From Schistocephalus solidus (taxonomy: Eukaryota > Platyhelminthes > Cestoda > Diphyllobothriidea > Diphyllobothriidae), in the NCBI GenBank assembly GCA_017591395.1, contig WEDG01004212.1, positions 17,215-81,214 on the forward strand: a stretch of 64,000 bases of DNA, written 5' to 3'. The notes beneath the pieces are model-generated. The model did no database searches, had not been told where the DNA came from, and saw nothing but the letters and a program-made list of their open reading frames with translations. The position numbers and the translations under genes are program-made. Shown one piece after another: positions 53,651 through 63,631 of the stretch. Within the stretch, counting starts at the first letter, position 1, and the number at the start of each line of letters is the position of its first letter.

Positions 53651-54473
53651 AGAAACCGTGGCTTGGAAGACCGCCAATCTAACGCTTACACCAGACCACG
53701 CCGTCGGCCCAGTGTATGTGCTGTGGGTGTCGAGTGGCTGACCAGTGGACTGGGAGTCAGATGGCGATGGCTCCTCCATATTCCCAGAGTAAGTGAATCC
53801 TGGTGTGTGCGTATACGGGGCCAGGTCGTGCTGTGGCGCGCGAAGACGGGTCCGCCGACCCGTCAGCCAATGCGCCCACTCCCACATCAGACAACTGACT
53901 GGCTCGGATGGTGGTCTGATTTTTGGGGGTAGGGGAGAGAGTAAGGTCAACAGCTCAGCGCATTTTCTTCACTATAAACAATCTGAGGCGCTTGAAACTA
54001 TCACGGTGCGCTAAAAGCCGTGGCTTGGAAGGTTGCCAACTGAAGGGATAACTCGGACCGCGTGGTCAGCCCAATATGTGTTTCGTGTGGAGTGGCTGAC
54101 TGGCGGACTGAGAGTCAGGCTGCAATGGCTCCTTCTGAATGTGGCCTTTATGGCACTCCCACTCCGTGGGATACGAACCAGGTGTGGTGGTTCACCCAGG
54201 GGCGGCTCCGGCCGCGCCAGCCACATGCGCCCTCTCCCATCTCCGGTCTTCTTGACTCTGTCTTGACACCAGGCTCAAGTGGGGGAGGAGGAGAGAGTGC
54301 GGTAGCTGCAACGCAAGGCTACTATCACTTAAAACTAATTCACGCGCAAGTCACCGTCGCTGCATCACCTGATGTGGAGCATACGGTGGACCTCCTCAAA
54401 ATCCACGGTCGAACTTTTGTTGTTTGTAAGTCTTTGTGCGGAGAGGCAGACTGGATGACTGAGAGTCAGGTTG
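53651..54473 (+). repeat. ZF-LINE 3' tail of the internally deleted copy
   Basis: Two modules, one from about 53660 and one from about 54010, each open with CCGTGGCTTGGAAG. A third begins near 54450 (GACTGAGAGTCAGG) and is cut at 54473 by LINE-B''. This gives the clearest view of the tail's internal repeat. Confidence 0.75.
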
Positions 54474-56480
54474 CGTAACAGGGAACCCGTTCCCTTGCTA
54501 AAGACTAGCGAAAACCTAGAGATAAGTGAGGATGGAGCAAAAGCGGAGCACCTTTCAGAATTCTTTAAATCGATCTTTATGAGTGAGAGCACATTTACTC
54601 CTCCCGGCTACGAGTTAAATGAGGGTCCAACAATAGAGGCTGTATCTTTTGACGTAGCAAATGTCGATAAAGAGCTGTTGGCTCTAAATGGGTCTAAATC
54701 ACCGGGTACAGATGATATACCGCCAATGTTACTAAAGGAACTCGCTGCGGAACTGGCCAAACTGTTGGCCATGCTTTTTCAAATCTCGTTCGCAGCCGGC
54801 AGGTTACCTGCTGATTGGAAGTCTGCACGAATCACACCACTATATAAAGGTGGCAGCAAGGTCTCCGCAAATAATTACAGACCAATTAGCCTTTCCTCGG
54901 TCTGCTGCAAAATCACGGAAAAATAATAAAGCGAGAGCTAATGCACTTCTTAGAGCAGCATGGATTCCGAAGTGGCATGTTTTGCGTAAAAAACTTGCTC
55001 TACTGTTTGGAGCATTGGACTTGAGCGTTTGATGAAAGCAATGCGCTGCGCGTAGTCTACATAGACTTTAAGAAGGCATTTCATAGTGTCCCACACCAGT
55101 GACTCCCGCACAAACTCAACCGAACAGGCATTAAGGGTTATCTCCTAAAGTGGATCCAAAGCTTCTTATTTGGCCGCTTTCAAACCGTCCATGTCGGTAA
55201 CCAACAGTCGGCTGAGGTTGCGGTTGGAAATGGTGTTCACCAGGGCTCCGTTCTTGGCCGTACTCTGTTCAGTTTGTATGTCAACGACTGCGTCAATGAA
55301 CTGGATTGTAATGTCGCCACTTTTGCGGATGATATTAAGCTATGGAGGGTCATCCTAACTGTAGCTGACGTAAAGCATATGCAGGAAAACCTATGCCGAC
55401 TTCAACAATGGTCGAAGGACTGGCTTTTGCCGTTCAATGAGAACAAATGCATTATTCTACGAGTCGGTAGAACTAGCAATTCGAAACTCATGGAGTACTG
55501 TCTGAATGGTACAACATTGCAATCCATTGACGCGCGGGACTTGTGAGTGTGGATCTCGACCTCGCTTGAACCCCCACTGCATTGTTCAAAGGTAGCCAAG
55601 CCTGTGATGTTGGCTCTGTACCTTATCAAGCGGGCTTTCTCTGCCTTTGATGAAGACTGCTTTGCCAAAGTCTTTCGAACTTTTGTGCGGCCACAGTTGG
55701 AGTTCTTTATCCAAGCTTGGAGACCCTGCACCGCGAAGGACCTCAATATCCTCGAAAAGGTTCAAAGGCGTGCAACCCAACTTGTGACTGGACAGGGCAC
55801 ATTATCCTATGAAACCTGATTACCTAACCTTGATCTCTTTCCCTTGAGTTACAAGCAGCTACGAGATGACCTGATACAAACATTACGTATCATGTGCGGT
55901 CAGGACTGCTGCCTCGTACCTGGAGACTTCTTCCAGTTAGCAACAACCACGAACTTGAGAGGTCATCCACTCATCCACTGGGGCCAGACTGGACACACGA
56001 AAGTTCTTCTTCCCAAAGAGGGTGGTCGACACTTGGAATGCTCTGCCTCTGGATGTTGTTATGGCTACTTCCGTTGAGCTTTTTAAGAAAAAACTGGACC
56101 AGTATAGCAGTCCCCACTATTATACTACCAGATCTTCTTAGTCATGTCCCAGTTTAATCGCATTCTTATATAACAATACTACTACCTATATTTCAGCCCA
56201 ATTTTTATAGCATATATATTATCTAAAACTCATCGCATATGCCTCACTCACGGGATTCTTGTTAACTATAATAGAATATACTTATACTGTTCAGCATATG
56301 TGAGGCCACGTTTACGTTTACTCTTTTTGATGAGCTAACGGCTGCTTATTTTCAGCACGCTATTATGTAAACCCCCTTCTTTGAATTTTCCTAATGTATC
56401 AGTGCCTTTTTAGCTATCCTGTAACCAAAAGGGAGTTCAAAGGCGTTTGCCATTTTTCCATTAATAAAGTGAACCGAACT
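54474..56480 (+). mobile_element. LINE-B'' copy: reverse transcriptase and 3' UTR
   Basis: 5'-truncated before the RT. The first open part (to 54926) has NREPVPLLKTSENLEISEDG, ALNGSKSPGTDDIPPMLLKEL, GRLPADWKSARITPLYKGGS and NNYRPISLSSVCCKI. An extra A in GGAAAAATAATAAAG shifts the frame. From there one frame holds the palm (VVYIDFKKAFHSVPHQ, GVHQGSVLG, VATFADDIKLW near 55320) and the C-terminal segments (LIKRAFSAFDEDCF, RPQLEFFIQAWRPC, LSYKQLRDDLIQTLRI). That frame is broken by TGA at 55021, 55544 and 55817 and by a frameshift near 55985. FADDIKLW is intact. The 3' end is TTAATAAAGTGAACCGAACTG. It lies in the x2-x3 intron; its 3' end is also the start of the inverted repeat. Confidence 0.85.
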
Positions 56481-56695
56481 GTAGGTTGCCACAGGCCTTG
56501 TCTAATACCAATGAGTAAATTGTGCTTGGAATGCATGCCAGAGGACAAGAGCTTGAGAGCCGAGCAAGAACCTGGAGAAGGAGACTTCCAGTTCAGACTA
56601 TGATGGATAAGGGGATGAAAATAAGTAAGTCATCTTCTTCTGCATCACTCTGTCTAACAGATGATAGCGATTATGGATACTGATGCCGAACTGAC

Positions 56696-56801
56696 CTTAT
56701 TAAGCAAATTTTGGAGCTCCCCTATGTGTTCATCAATTTGGCCAACAAAATTGTACAGTTTCTCAGAGCCTCCATAGTCGCGCAGGAGTTGGGCTAGTAC
56801 C
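56696..56801 (-). CDS. host gene exon x2 (intact copy)
   Basis: A 106-base exon with donor GTCAGT. The acceptor is CACTGAG just before 56801. Its first base G completes the AG left by exon x1 to give Arg. It then reads VLAQLLRDYGGSEKLYNFVG, QIDEHIGELQNLLNK and ends in phase 0. A second copy on the plus strand in the right arm (63524-63631) has two extra bases and is frame-shifted. Upstream in-frame sequence (YILGSELAQSL) might belong to the exon if another acceptor is used, but then the phase with x1 fails. Confidence 0.7.
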
Positions 56802-57049
56802 CTCAGTGACTGTGCGAGTTCTGATCCAAGGATATATGGTAGACCAGTCAGAAAACCGCAGGAAGAAAGATCGCTAGATAGGTTTAAAAAAATAATAAAA
56901 AGAGTAAACTTCCTTTGACTGTGTAGAATAGTGAAGACAGAAAAATTTCGAAGCCAAATGTCTACAGTCAGTCCGCCCAAGTCTTGAAAAACTACTTTAA
57001 CGAGCAAAGCGAGCGCTGAGTGCCCTCATTCATCGTTTATATACCCGGT

Positions 57050-57250
57050 AGTAACCGAAAGGACGAGCCCGTGGATCAGTGCTTAGGGCGTCTAGACTTC
57101 TAGCCAATAGAACGCGAGTTCGGGCCTCAGGAGTTGCAACACCTGGAATTTGGTATGGCTGGCTGATGACGGCTAATAAGACAGAAATGGCCATTCCAAA
57201 CTCCCTTGTCTTGGTGGGTGGTCCCATGTAGATATTTCTAGCCGTCATGC
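57050..57250 (-). repeat. tRNA-like SINE candidate, copy 1 (left arm)
   Basis: The plus strand from about 57066 reads CCCGTGGATCAGTGCTTAGGGCG, then ACTTCTAGCCAATAGAACG, then GCGAGTTCGGGCC, in the order of a tRNA D arm/A box, anticodon loop and T arm/B box (GTTCGGGCC). A body follows: GTATGGCTGGCTGATGACGG, GGCCATTCC, TCCCTTGTCTTGG. The tRNA-like part therefore reads on the plus strand and the element may be plus-oriented; I leave the direction open. It is not a functional tRNA because the acceptor stem does not close. Confidence 0.5.
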
Positions 57251-57689
57251 GACTGGCCGCAGATCAAGCGTCAAGAAACAAAGAGGTGATTAGGTTCGTA
57301 AAGCGATCGGTTAGCGTCCTTTACCATAGACGAGAAATTTGGGCGGGAGCTGGCAACGCTGCCACACTTGGCCAATTCTTTTTTACAATACTCCTGAGAA
57401 TTTTTACTGTAGACCTGCTTGTCTTCGTGAAAAATCAATTTAGGGGAGAAAAGGCAAGGTGGTGTCGGCTCCTTCCAGAGAGAGTTTCCTAGATTGGGCT
57501 GCCGACTTGAGTTTGATTTTAGGAATGAGGACCGTGGATTGACCATTGTAGCTGACGCAATGGCCGTGGGCTAAGAGTAGACCGGGGGTCGGTTAATAGG
57601 TTGATGGCGGTTTAGTTTCGCAGCTTGGGAGTTGGGGTTAACGTTTCAATAACTGCATCCGTTGATGAACGCTCACCGATCACTAACGG

Positions 57690-57915
57690 AACTCACTTGT
57701 CCCGTTCGGCCTTGAGGCTCACTCTCGAGCCCCATGAGCAGACGCACAACGGCTAGTAGCAGAATAGGCAGATGAAAATTGCTAGCAACGGGTCGCGGGT
57801 TCGATCTTTAGGAGGTGCATCACCTGAAGTTGGGTATGACTGGCTAACGACGGCTTATAAGCCAAAAATGACCATTCCAGTCTCCCTTGTCTTTGCCGGC
57901 AATATTCATCTGCCG
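57690..57915. repeat. tRNA-like SINE candidate, copy 2 (left arm)
   Basis: It shares the B-box-like GTCGCGGGTTCGATC (near 57788) and the body GTATGACTGGCTAACGACGG, GACCATTCCAGTCTCCCTTGTCTTTGCCGG with copy 1. The tRNA-like head is more diverged. Confidence 0.5.
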
Positions 57916-58516
57916 TATCAATAACTGTTGAATAGATATTCAATAATTCCGCAATTCAATAATTTAATTAGTAAATAAATTATTGCTAATAAATTAATAG
58001 TATAAGCATTGCCCATTTCTCAGTTTTTGTGAAATTAGCCGCTTAGCGGTGGTTATTGATTCGCAAAGGCATTGTGCGATACGTTTTCTATGAAACACCA
58101 TTTTTTTAATTTCGTGGGTTTTAGCAAACGCACCGCATTATGGTGTTCGGAAATTTGGCACCAGTCCCTTTAGAACTTTTCAGCGCAGACGGCTCCTTAT
58201 ACCCGTTCGGGTTACTTATTCACGGTTTTCTCCTTTAGGGTTCTAGCTATAAACGCTACCGCATAGTAGCGACGGCAAGCAGGAGTATTCACTGACGGTG
58301 CCACAAAACCGAAGTAGGGGGGGGGGCTTTGAAGTATTTTGCAAGGCAGAAGCCGTGCCAGAGATTTGCCCTCCAGGCCGTGGTAAGATATTAGACGGTG
58401 AATGCCATCCCACTGTGTACAACTTACAGACGTGCCGCGTATCAGCAGCTAGGCTAGCGAGATAACCCTTCGGATCTCCCCTAACTTGTCTATTCTATAT
58501 ATGCCTCGACGGCAAT

Positions 58517-58897
58517 CTAGTCAAAGAGGAGAGCGTAAGTCAACATCGGAGGTAACTCAGTCGACTCGGGGTTCGGAAACATGACAGTCAGGATAACCAA
58601 AACATATGGTACGCAATTCAAGCCTACGGTGTAAGGTAATTTTAGCTGTTCAGTGGCACGGCGATCATAAATACCTCCAGTCGTATTGCGTTTGTAATAC
58701 CATTGGAACAGGATGGCTGTGGTAACAGACAGTAAAGTAGAGGTTGCGCGCACAGGCCTTACTAGAAACCAAATCACACACCTTCCCCTGCCCCAAAACT
58801 GCGGTGAAATTCGCCGCCTGGTAATGATTAACTTTTCCGAAATAGTTTTTGCTGTATATGCAGTTTGATTGAGACCAATTTGCCTAGCACATAGCAT
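58517..58897 (-). other. unassigned 126-codon ORF in the x1-x2 intron
   Basis: Open from ATG 58897 to a stop at 58517. It is Arg-rich early (RRRISPQFWGRGR) with hydrophobic stretches (TLLSVTTAILFQWYY; VPYVLVILTVMF). The right-arm copy (61431 onwards) is frame-shifted by a missing base. No homology recognised; it could be chance. Confidence 0.2.
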
Positions 58898-59867
58898 TTG
58901 CTAACAAGTCTTATAATTAGTTAGACCGCAACACTCGAAGTCAACAGAGCGAAGAATCAGAACGATCTACTGGTACATCCTGTTGCGACCTATACCCAAT
59001 CAAGAAAAAAAAACGACGTGGGCTGCTGTTTCAGAGATCCGGTTACTGCATTGAAGGTCTCGCAGGAAAGTTTATGTTTAGCAAAATCCTTCTTCGCTCT
59101 TTTGGTCGTACTATCTCGCAGCATAAGACAAAAATATGTTCATCGTGAGGGGCCCGTGCTAGCAGTCCAATTCGGCTTTCTGGAAGAAAGGACTGTTGCG
59201 ATGTATTGGAATGGTTGCCATAATGTCTGTGTGGAAAAGAGCCCTTAATATGGAAGATAATGATAGGCCAGAGATAAATGGTTTTTTGTTAGCACTAACA
59301 ATTACCGCCTTTCCTCTTTGAGTGGTCGCTGATAAGGCCCTGCATGAAGCCAATTTGACCTCAGTTAATAAACTGCATTGACTAGGGGCATGAGGACATT
59401 TAAAATGCTTCTGGTCGGCTAATGAAGCTCTTGTTCCAATGATTCTGTCTCCTCCTTTGTGATTAATTCCTGGGACTCGCTTTGAACTTCACCTCTTGGC
59501 AAATTGTTTGGGTACAATACCTCAAGGGGTTAAATTTGACGGCAAAAAACGTATCTTTCGAGTATCGAGCTCTAACCTTAGTTCAATGGCTTCTAAAATT
59601 GATGGGCGAAGTTGCCTGGTTATCAGTTTCAGCCGCAGAATGAGTCATCAGTGAACCCTTGATCTGCTCGTAGCTAATACTGTTCAGTTTAGATAGTCCT
59701 ATAACATATCATTCAGGGGCTTTAATGTAAAAACACTATATGCTTTACCTTTGCGGTGGAAACTGACACGATTAGGTCGTATGAAAGGGGCAAAAAAGTA
59801 GTGGGTGGTGGTTCTGTCACAGCGGCTTAAAAATCAGGCATTTAACATAGAAATTAGTGCGTGATAC

Positions 59868-59912
59868 CTCAGACATTGATCGGTTGCCCGTCGTAGCCTC
59901 CGTACCTCATCC
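59868..59912 (-). pseudogene. truncated 3' end of host exon x1 (left arm)
   Basis: The last 45 bases of exon x1, with its donor GTATCAC, are present on the minus strand and stop at the arm boundary. The inversion breakpoint therefore cuts the exon. Confidence 0.8.
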
Positions 59913-59931
59913 TCCTCCTCCTCCTCCTCTT
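59909..59931. repeat. CTC trinucleotide tract at the arm boundary
   Basis: CATCCTCCTCCTCCTCCTCCTC lies exactly where the left arm ends. The match to the right arm stops after CCTCATCC. Confidence 0.9.
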
Positions 59932-60414
59932 CGCTTCCGTCATCGCCGTCATCATTATCATCATTGACTACAAAAACACCATTATTCTGCCGATCATCTT
60001 AGGGCCATTCAAATAATAACGTGTTTTATTGTAAAATCCTCTCCCATTTAGCCACATCTTACACGCGGATGTACTATGCCATGAATGCATCTTTGAATTT
60101 TCGTTGAATGTCTTGACTCTGTTTGCAGATTGCGACAGCCTTGACTCTTCACGGCGTTCTTGTCTGTAACATGTCTCTTTTCGCCTGTTTCAGCAAACCT
60201 ACATTCTACTATACCAATGTCGTAGTATTGACGACGAAAAGGTATCAGCTGCGTGTACCAAGCTTATTTCTGCCATAGAGGAGGCAAAGAAGAATCAGTC
60301 CCGTTCTCGCGTAACCTTACCTGGTTCGGCGACGCCTCTGAGAAAGCTTTCGACTATAAACATCTCAGCTATCTTCTCTTGTATTCCCCCTATAGAACGT
60401 AGGAATGGCGTTAT
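59913..60414. other. 502-base spacer of the inverted repeat
   Basis: Single-copy sequence between the arms. It starts in the CTC tract, continues with CGTCATCATTATCATCATT low-complexity and intron-like sequence, and contains most of exon x1 from 60194. Confidence 0.85.
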
Positions 60415-60459
60415 GGATGAGGTACGGAGGCTACGACGGGCAACCGATCAATGTCTGAG
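60194..60459 (+). CDS. host gene exon x1, plus-strand copy
   Basis: A 266-base exon with acceptor CGCCTGTTTCAG and donor GTATCAC. It reads QTYILLYQCRSIDDEKVSAA, CTKLISAIEEAKKNQSRSRV, TPLRKLSTINISAIFSCIPP and VMDEVRRLRRATDQCL, and leaves AG that joins G of exon x2. It is the only full copy in the window, yet it lies on the strand opposite to exons x3-x7. An in-frame stop at 60165-60170 supports the chosen acceptor. A helical N-terminal part of the same protein is likely; earlier exons are not visible. Confidence 0.65.
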
Positions 60460-61079
60460 GTATCACGCACTAATTTCTATGTTAAATGCCTGATTTTTAA
60501 GCCGCTGTGACGAGAACCACCACCCACTACTTTTTGCCCTTTCATACGACCTAATCGTGTCGTTTCCACCGCAAAGGTAAAGCATATAGTGTTTTTTACA
60601 TTAAAGCCCCTGAATGATATGTTATAGGACTATCTAAACTGAACAGTATTAGCTACGAGCAGATCAAGGGTTCACTGATGACTCATTCTGCGGCTGAAAC
60701 TGATAACCAGGCAACTTCGCCCATCAATTTTGTAGCCATTGAACTAAGGTTAGAGCTCGATACTCGAAAGATACGTTTTTGCCGTCAAATTTAACCCCTT
60801 GAGGTATTGTACCCAAACAATTTTGCCAAGAGGTGAAGTTCAAAGCGAGTCCCAGGAATTAATCACAAAAGGAGGAGACAGAATCATTGGAACAAGAGCT
60901 TCATTAGCCGACCAGAAGCATTTTTTAAATGTCCTCATGCCCCTAGTCAATGCAGTTTATTAACTGAGGTCAAAATTGGCTTCATGCAGGGCCTTATCAG
61001 CGACCACTCAAAGAGGAAAGGCGGTAATTGTTAGTGCTAACAAAAACCATTTATCTCTGGCCTATCATTATCTTCCATA

Positions 61080-61310
61080 TTAAGGGCTCTTTTTCCACAC
61101 AGACATTATGGCAACCATTCCAATACATCGCAACAGTCCTTTCTTCCAGAAAGCCGAATGGACTGCTAGCACGGGCCCCTCACGATGAACATATTTTTGT
61201 CTTATGCTGCGAGATAGTACGACCAAAAGAGCGAAGAAGGATTTTGCTAAACATAAACTTTCCTGCGAGACCTTCAATGCAGTAACCGGATCTCTGAAAC
61301 AGCAGCCCAC
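61080..61310 (-). other. mirror of a 76-codon ORF, no support
   Basis: Same ORF as 59018-59248 in the left arm. Its C-terminal 25 residues differ by frame between arms, so it is not conserved even within the duplication. Confidence 0.15.
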
Positions 61311-62399
61311 GTCGTTTTTTTTTCTTGATTGGGTATAGGTCGCAACAGGATGTACCAGTAGATCGTTCTGATTCTTCGCTCTGTTGACTTCGAGTGTTGC
61401 GGTCTAACTAATTATAAGACTTGTTAGCAAATGCTATGTGCTAGGCAAATTGGTCTCAATCAAACTGCATATACAGCAAAACTATTTCGGAAAGTTAATC
61501 ATTACCAGGCGGCGAATTTCACCGCAGTTTTGGGGCAGGGGAAGGTGTGTGATTTGGTTTCTAGTAAGGCCTGTGCGCAACCTCTACTTTACTGTCTGTT
61601 ACCACAGCCATCCTGTTCCAATGGTATTACAAACGCAATACGACTGGAGGTATTTATGATCGCCGTGCCACTGAACAGCTAAAATTACCTTACACCGTAG
61701 GCTTGAATTGCGTACCATATGTTTTGGTTATCCTGACTGTCATGTTTCCGAACCCCGAGTCGACTGAGTTGCCTCCGATGTTGACTTACGCTCTCCTCTT
61801 TGACTAGATTGCCGTCGAGGCATATATAGAATAGACAAGTTAGGGGAGATCCGAAGGGTTATCTCGCTAGCCTAGCTGCTGATACGCGGCACGTCTGTAA
61901 GTTGTACACAGTGGGATGGCATTCACCGTCTAATATCTTACCACGGCCTGGAGGGCAAATCTCTGGCACGGCTTCTGCCTTGCAAAATACTTCAAAGCCC
62001 CCCCCCCTACTTCGGTTTTGTGGCACCGTCAGTGAATACTCCTGCTTGCCGTCGCTACTATGCGGTAGCGTTTATAGCTAGAACCCTAAAGGAGAAAAAC
62101 CGTGAATAAGTAACCCGAACGGGTATAAGGAGCCGTCTGCGCTGAAAAGTTCTAAAGGGACTGGTGCCAAATTTCCGAACACCATAATGCGGTGCGTTTG
62201 CTAAAACCCACGAAATTAAAAAAATGGTGTTTCATAGAAAACGTATCGCACAATGCCTTGCGAATCAATAACCACCGCTAAGCGGCTAATTTCACAAAAC
62301 TGAGAAATGGGCAATGCTTATACTATTAATTTATTAGCAATAATTTATTTGCTAATTAAATTATTGAATTGCGGAATTATTGAATATCTATTCAACAGT

Positions 62400-62640
62400 T
62401 ATTGATACGGCAGATGAATATTGCCGGCAAAGACAAGGGAGACTGGAATGGTCATTTTCTGGCTTATAAGCCGTCGTTAGCCAGTCATACCCAACTTCAG
62501 GTGATGCACCTCCTAAAGATCGAACCCGCGACCCGTTGCTAGCAATTTTCATCTGCCTATTCTGCTACTAGCCGTTGTGCGTCTGCTCATGGGGGCTCGA
62601 GAGTGAGCCTCAAGGCCGAACGGGACAAGTGAGTTCCGTT
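62400..62640. repeat. tRNA-like SINE candidate, right-arm mirror of copy 2
   Basis: GATCGAACCCGCGACCCG near 62518 is the reverse complement of the B-box region at 57785-57805. The body matches with a few single-base changes. Confidence 0.5.
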
Positions 62641-63069
62641 AGTGATCGGTGAGCGTTCATCAACGGATGCAGTTATTGAAACGTTAACCCTAACTCCCAA
62701 GCTGCGAAACTAAACCGCCATCAACCTATTAACCGACCCCCGGTCTACTTAGCCCACGGCCATTGCGTCAGCTACAATGGTCAATCCACGGTCCTCATTC
62801 CTAAAAATCAAACTCAAGTCGGCAGCCCAATCTAGGAAACTCTCTCTGGAAGGAGCCGACACCACCTTGCCTTTTCTCCTAAATTGATTTTTCACGAAGA
62901 CAAGCAGGTCTACAGTAAAAATTCTCAGGAGTATTGTAAAAAGAATTGCCAAGTGTGGCAGCGTTGCCAGCTCCCGCCCAAATTTCTTTTCGTCTATGGT
63001 AAAGGACGCTAACCGATCGCTTTACGAACCTAATCACCTCTTTGTTTCTTGACGCTTGATCTGCGGCCA

Positions 63070-63290
63070 GTCGCATGACGGCTAGAAATATCTACATGGG
63101 ACCACCCACCAAGACAAGGGAGTTTGAATGCCATTTCTGGTCTTATTAGCCGTCATCAGCCAGCCATACCAAATTCCAGGTGTTGCAACTCCTGAGGCCC
63201 GAACTCGCGTTCCCATTGGCTAGAAGTTCAGACGCCCTAAGCACTGATCCACGGGCTCGTCCTTTCGGTTACTACCGGGTATATAAACGA
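63070..63290. repeat. tRNA-like SINE candidate, right-arm mirror of copy 1
   Basis: GGCCCGAACTCGCG and CGCCCTAAGCACTGATCCACGGGC mirror the tRNA-like head at 57066-57130. Here the middle reads CCCATTGGCTAGAAG, against CTATTGGCTAGAAG in the left arm. Confidence 0.5.
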
Positions 63291-63523
63291 TGAATGAGGG
63301 CACTCAGCGCTCGCTTTTGCTCGTTAAAGTAGTTTTTCAAGACTTTGGACTGACTGTAGACATTTGGCTTCGAAATTTTTCTGTCCTCAATTATTCTACA
63401 CAGTCAAAGGAAGCTTTACTCTTTTTATTATTTTTAAAACCTATCTAGCGATCTTTCTTCCTGCGGTTTTCTTGACTGGTCTACCATATATCCTTTGATC
63501 AGAACTCGCGACAGTCACTCGAG

Positions 63524-63631
63524 GGTACTAGCTCCAACTCCTGCGCGACTATGGAGGCTCTGACGAAACTGTACAATTTTGTTGGCCAAATTGATGAACA
63601 CATAGGGGAGCTCCAAAATTTGCTTAATAAG
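63524..63631 (+). pseudogene. host exon x2, frame-shifted copy in the right arm
   Basis: 108 bases instead of 106. One base is added in CTAGCTCCAAC (left arm CTAGCCCAAC) and one in CTGACGAAACTG (left arm CTGAGAAACTG). The donor GGTCAGT is kept. Each extra base alone breaks the reading frame. Confidence 0.75.

Larger units (their letters stand above)
56336..59912. repeat. long inverted repeat, left arm
   Basis: The reverse complement of 60415-64000, checked at many points. Position 56336 pairs with 64000 and 59912 with 60415, with a net length difference of about 10 bases over 3.6 kb. It contains the end of LINE-B'', exon x2, two SINE-like copies and the last 45 bases of exon x1 (59868-59912). 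The arm continues beyond the window on the right side, so its outer limit is not visible. Confidence 0.95.

Noticed and set aside
57066..57130. functional tRNA gene
   Set aside because: The A-box, anticodon-loop and B-box order is tRNA-like, but no closing acceptor stem is visible and a SINE-like body follows.
59018..59248. 76-codon ORF and its mirror at 61080-61310
   Set aside because: The frame is not maintained between the two arms of the inverted repeat, and no motif or splice context supports it.
40935..60459. assigning the host gene to a dynactin, COG or ALIX-type family
   Set aside because: Only generic helical similarity comes to mind; no ordered conserved motif supports any of these, so it is left unnamed.
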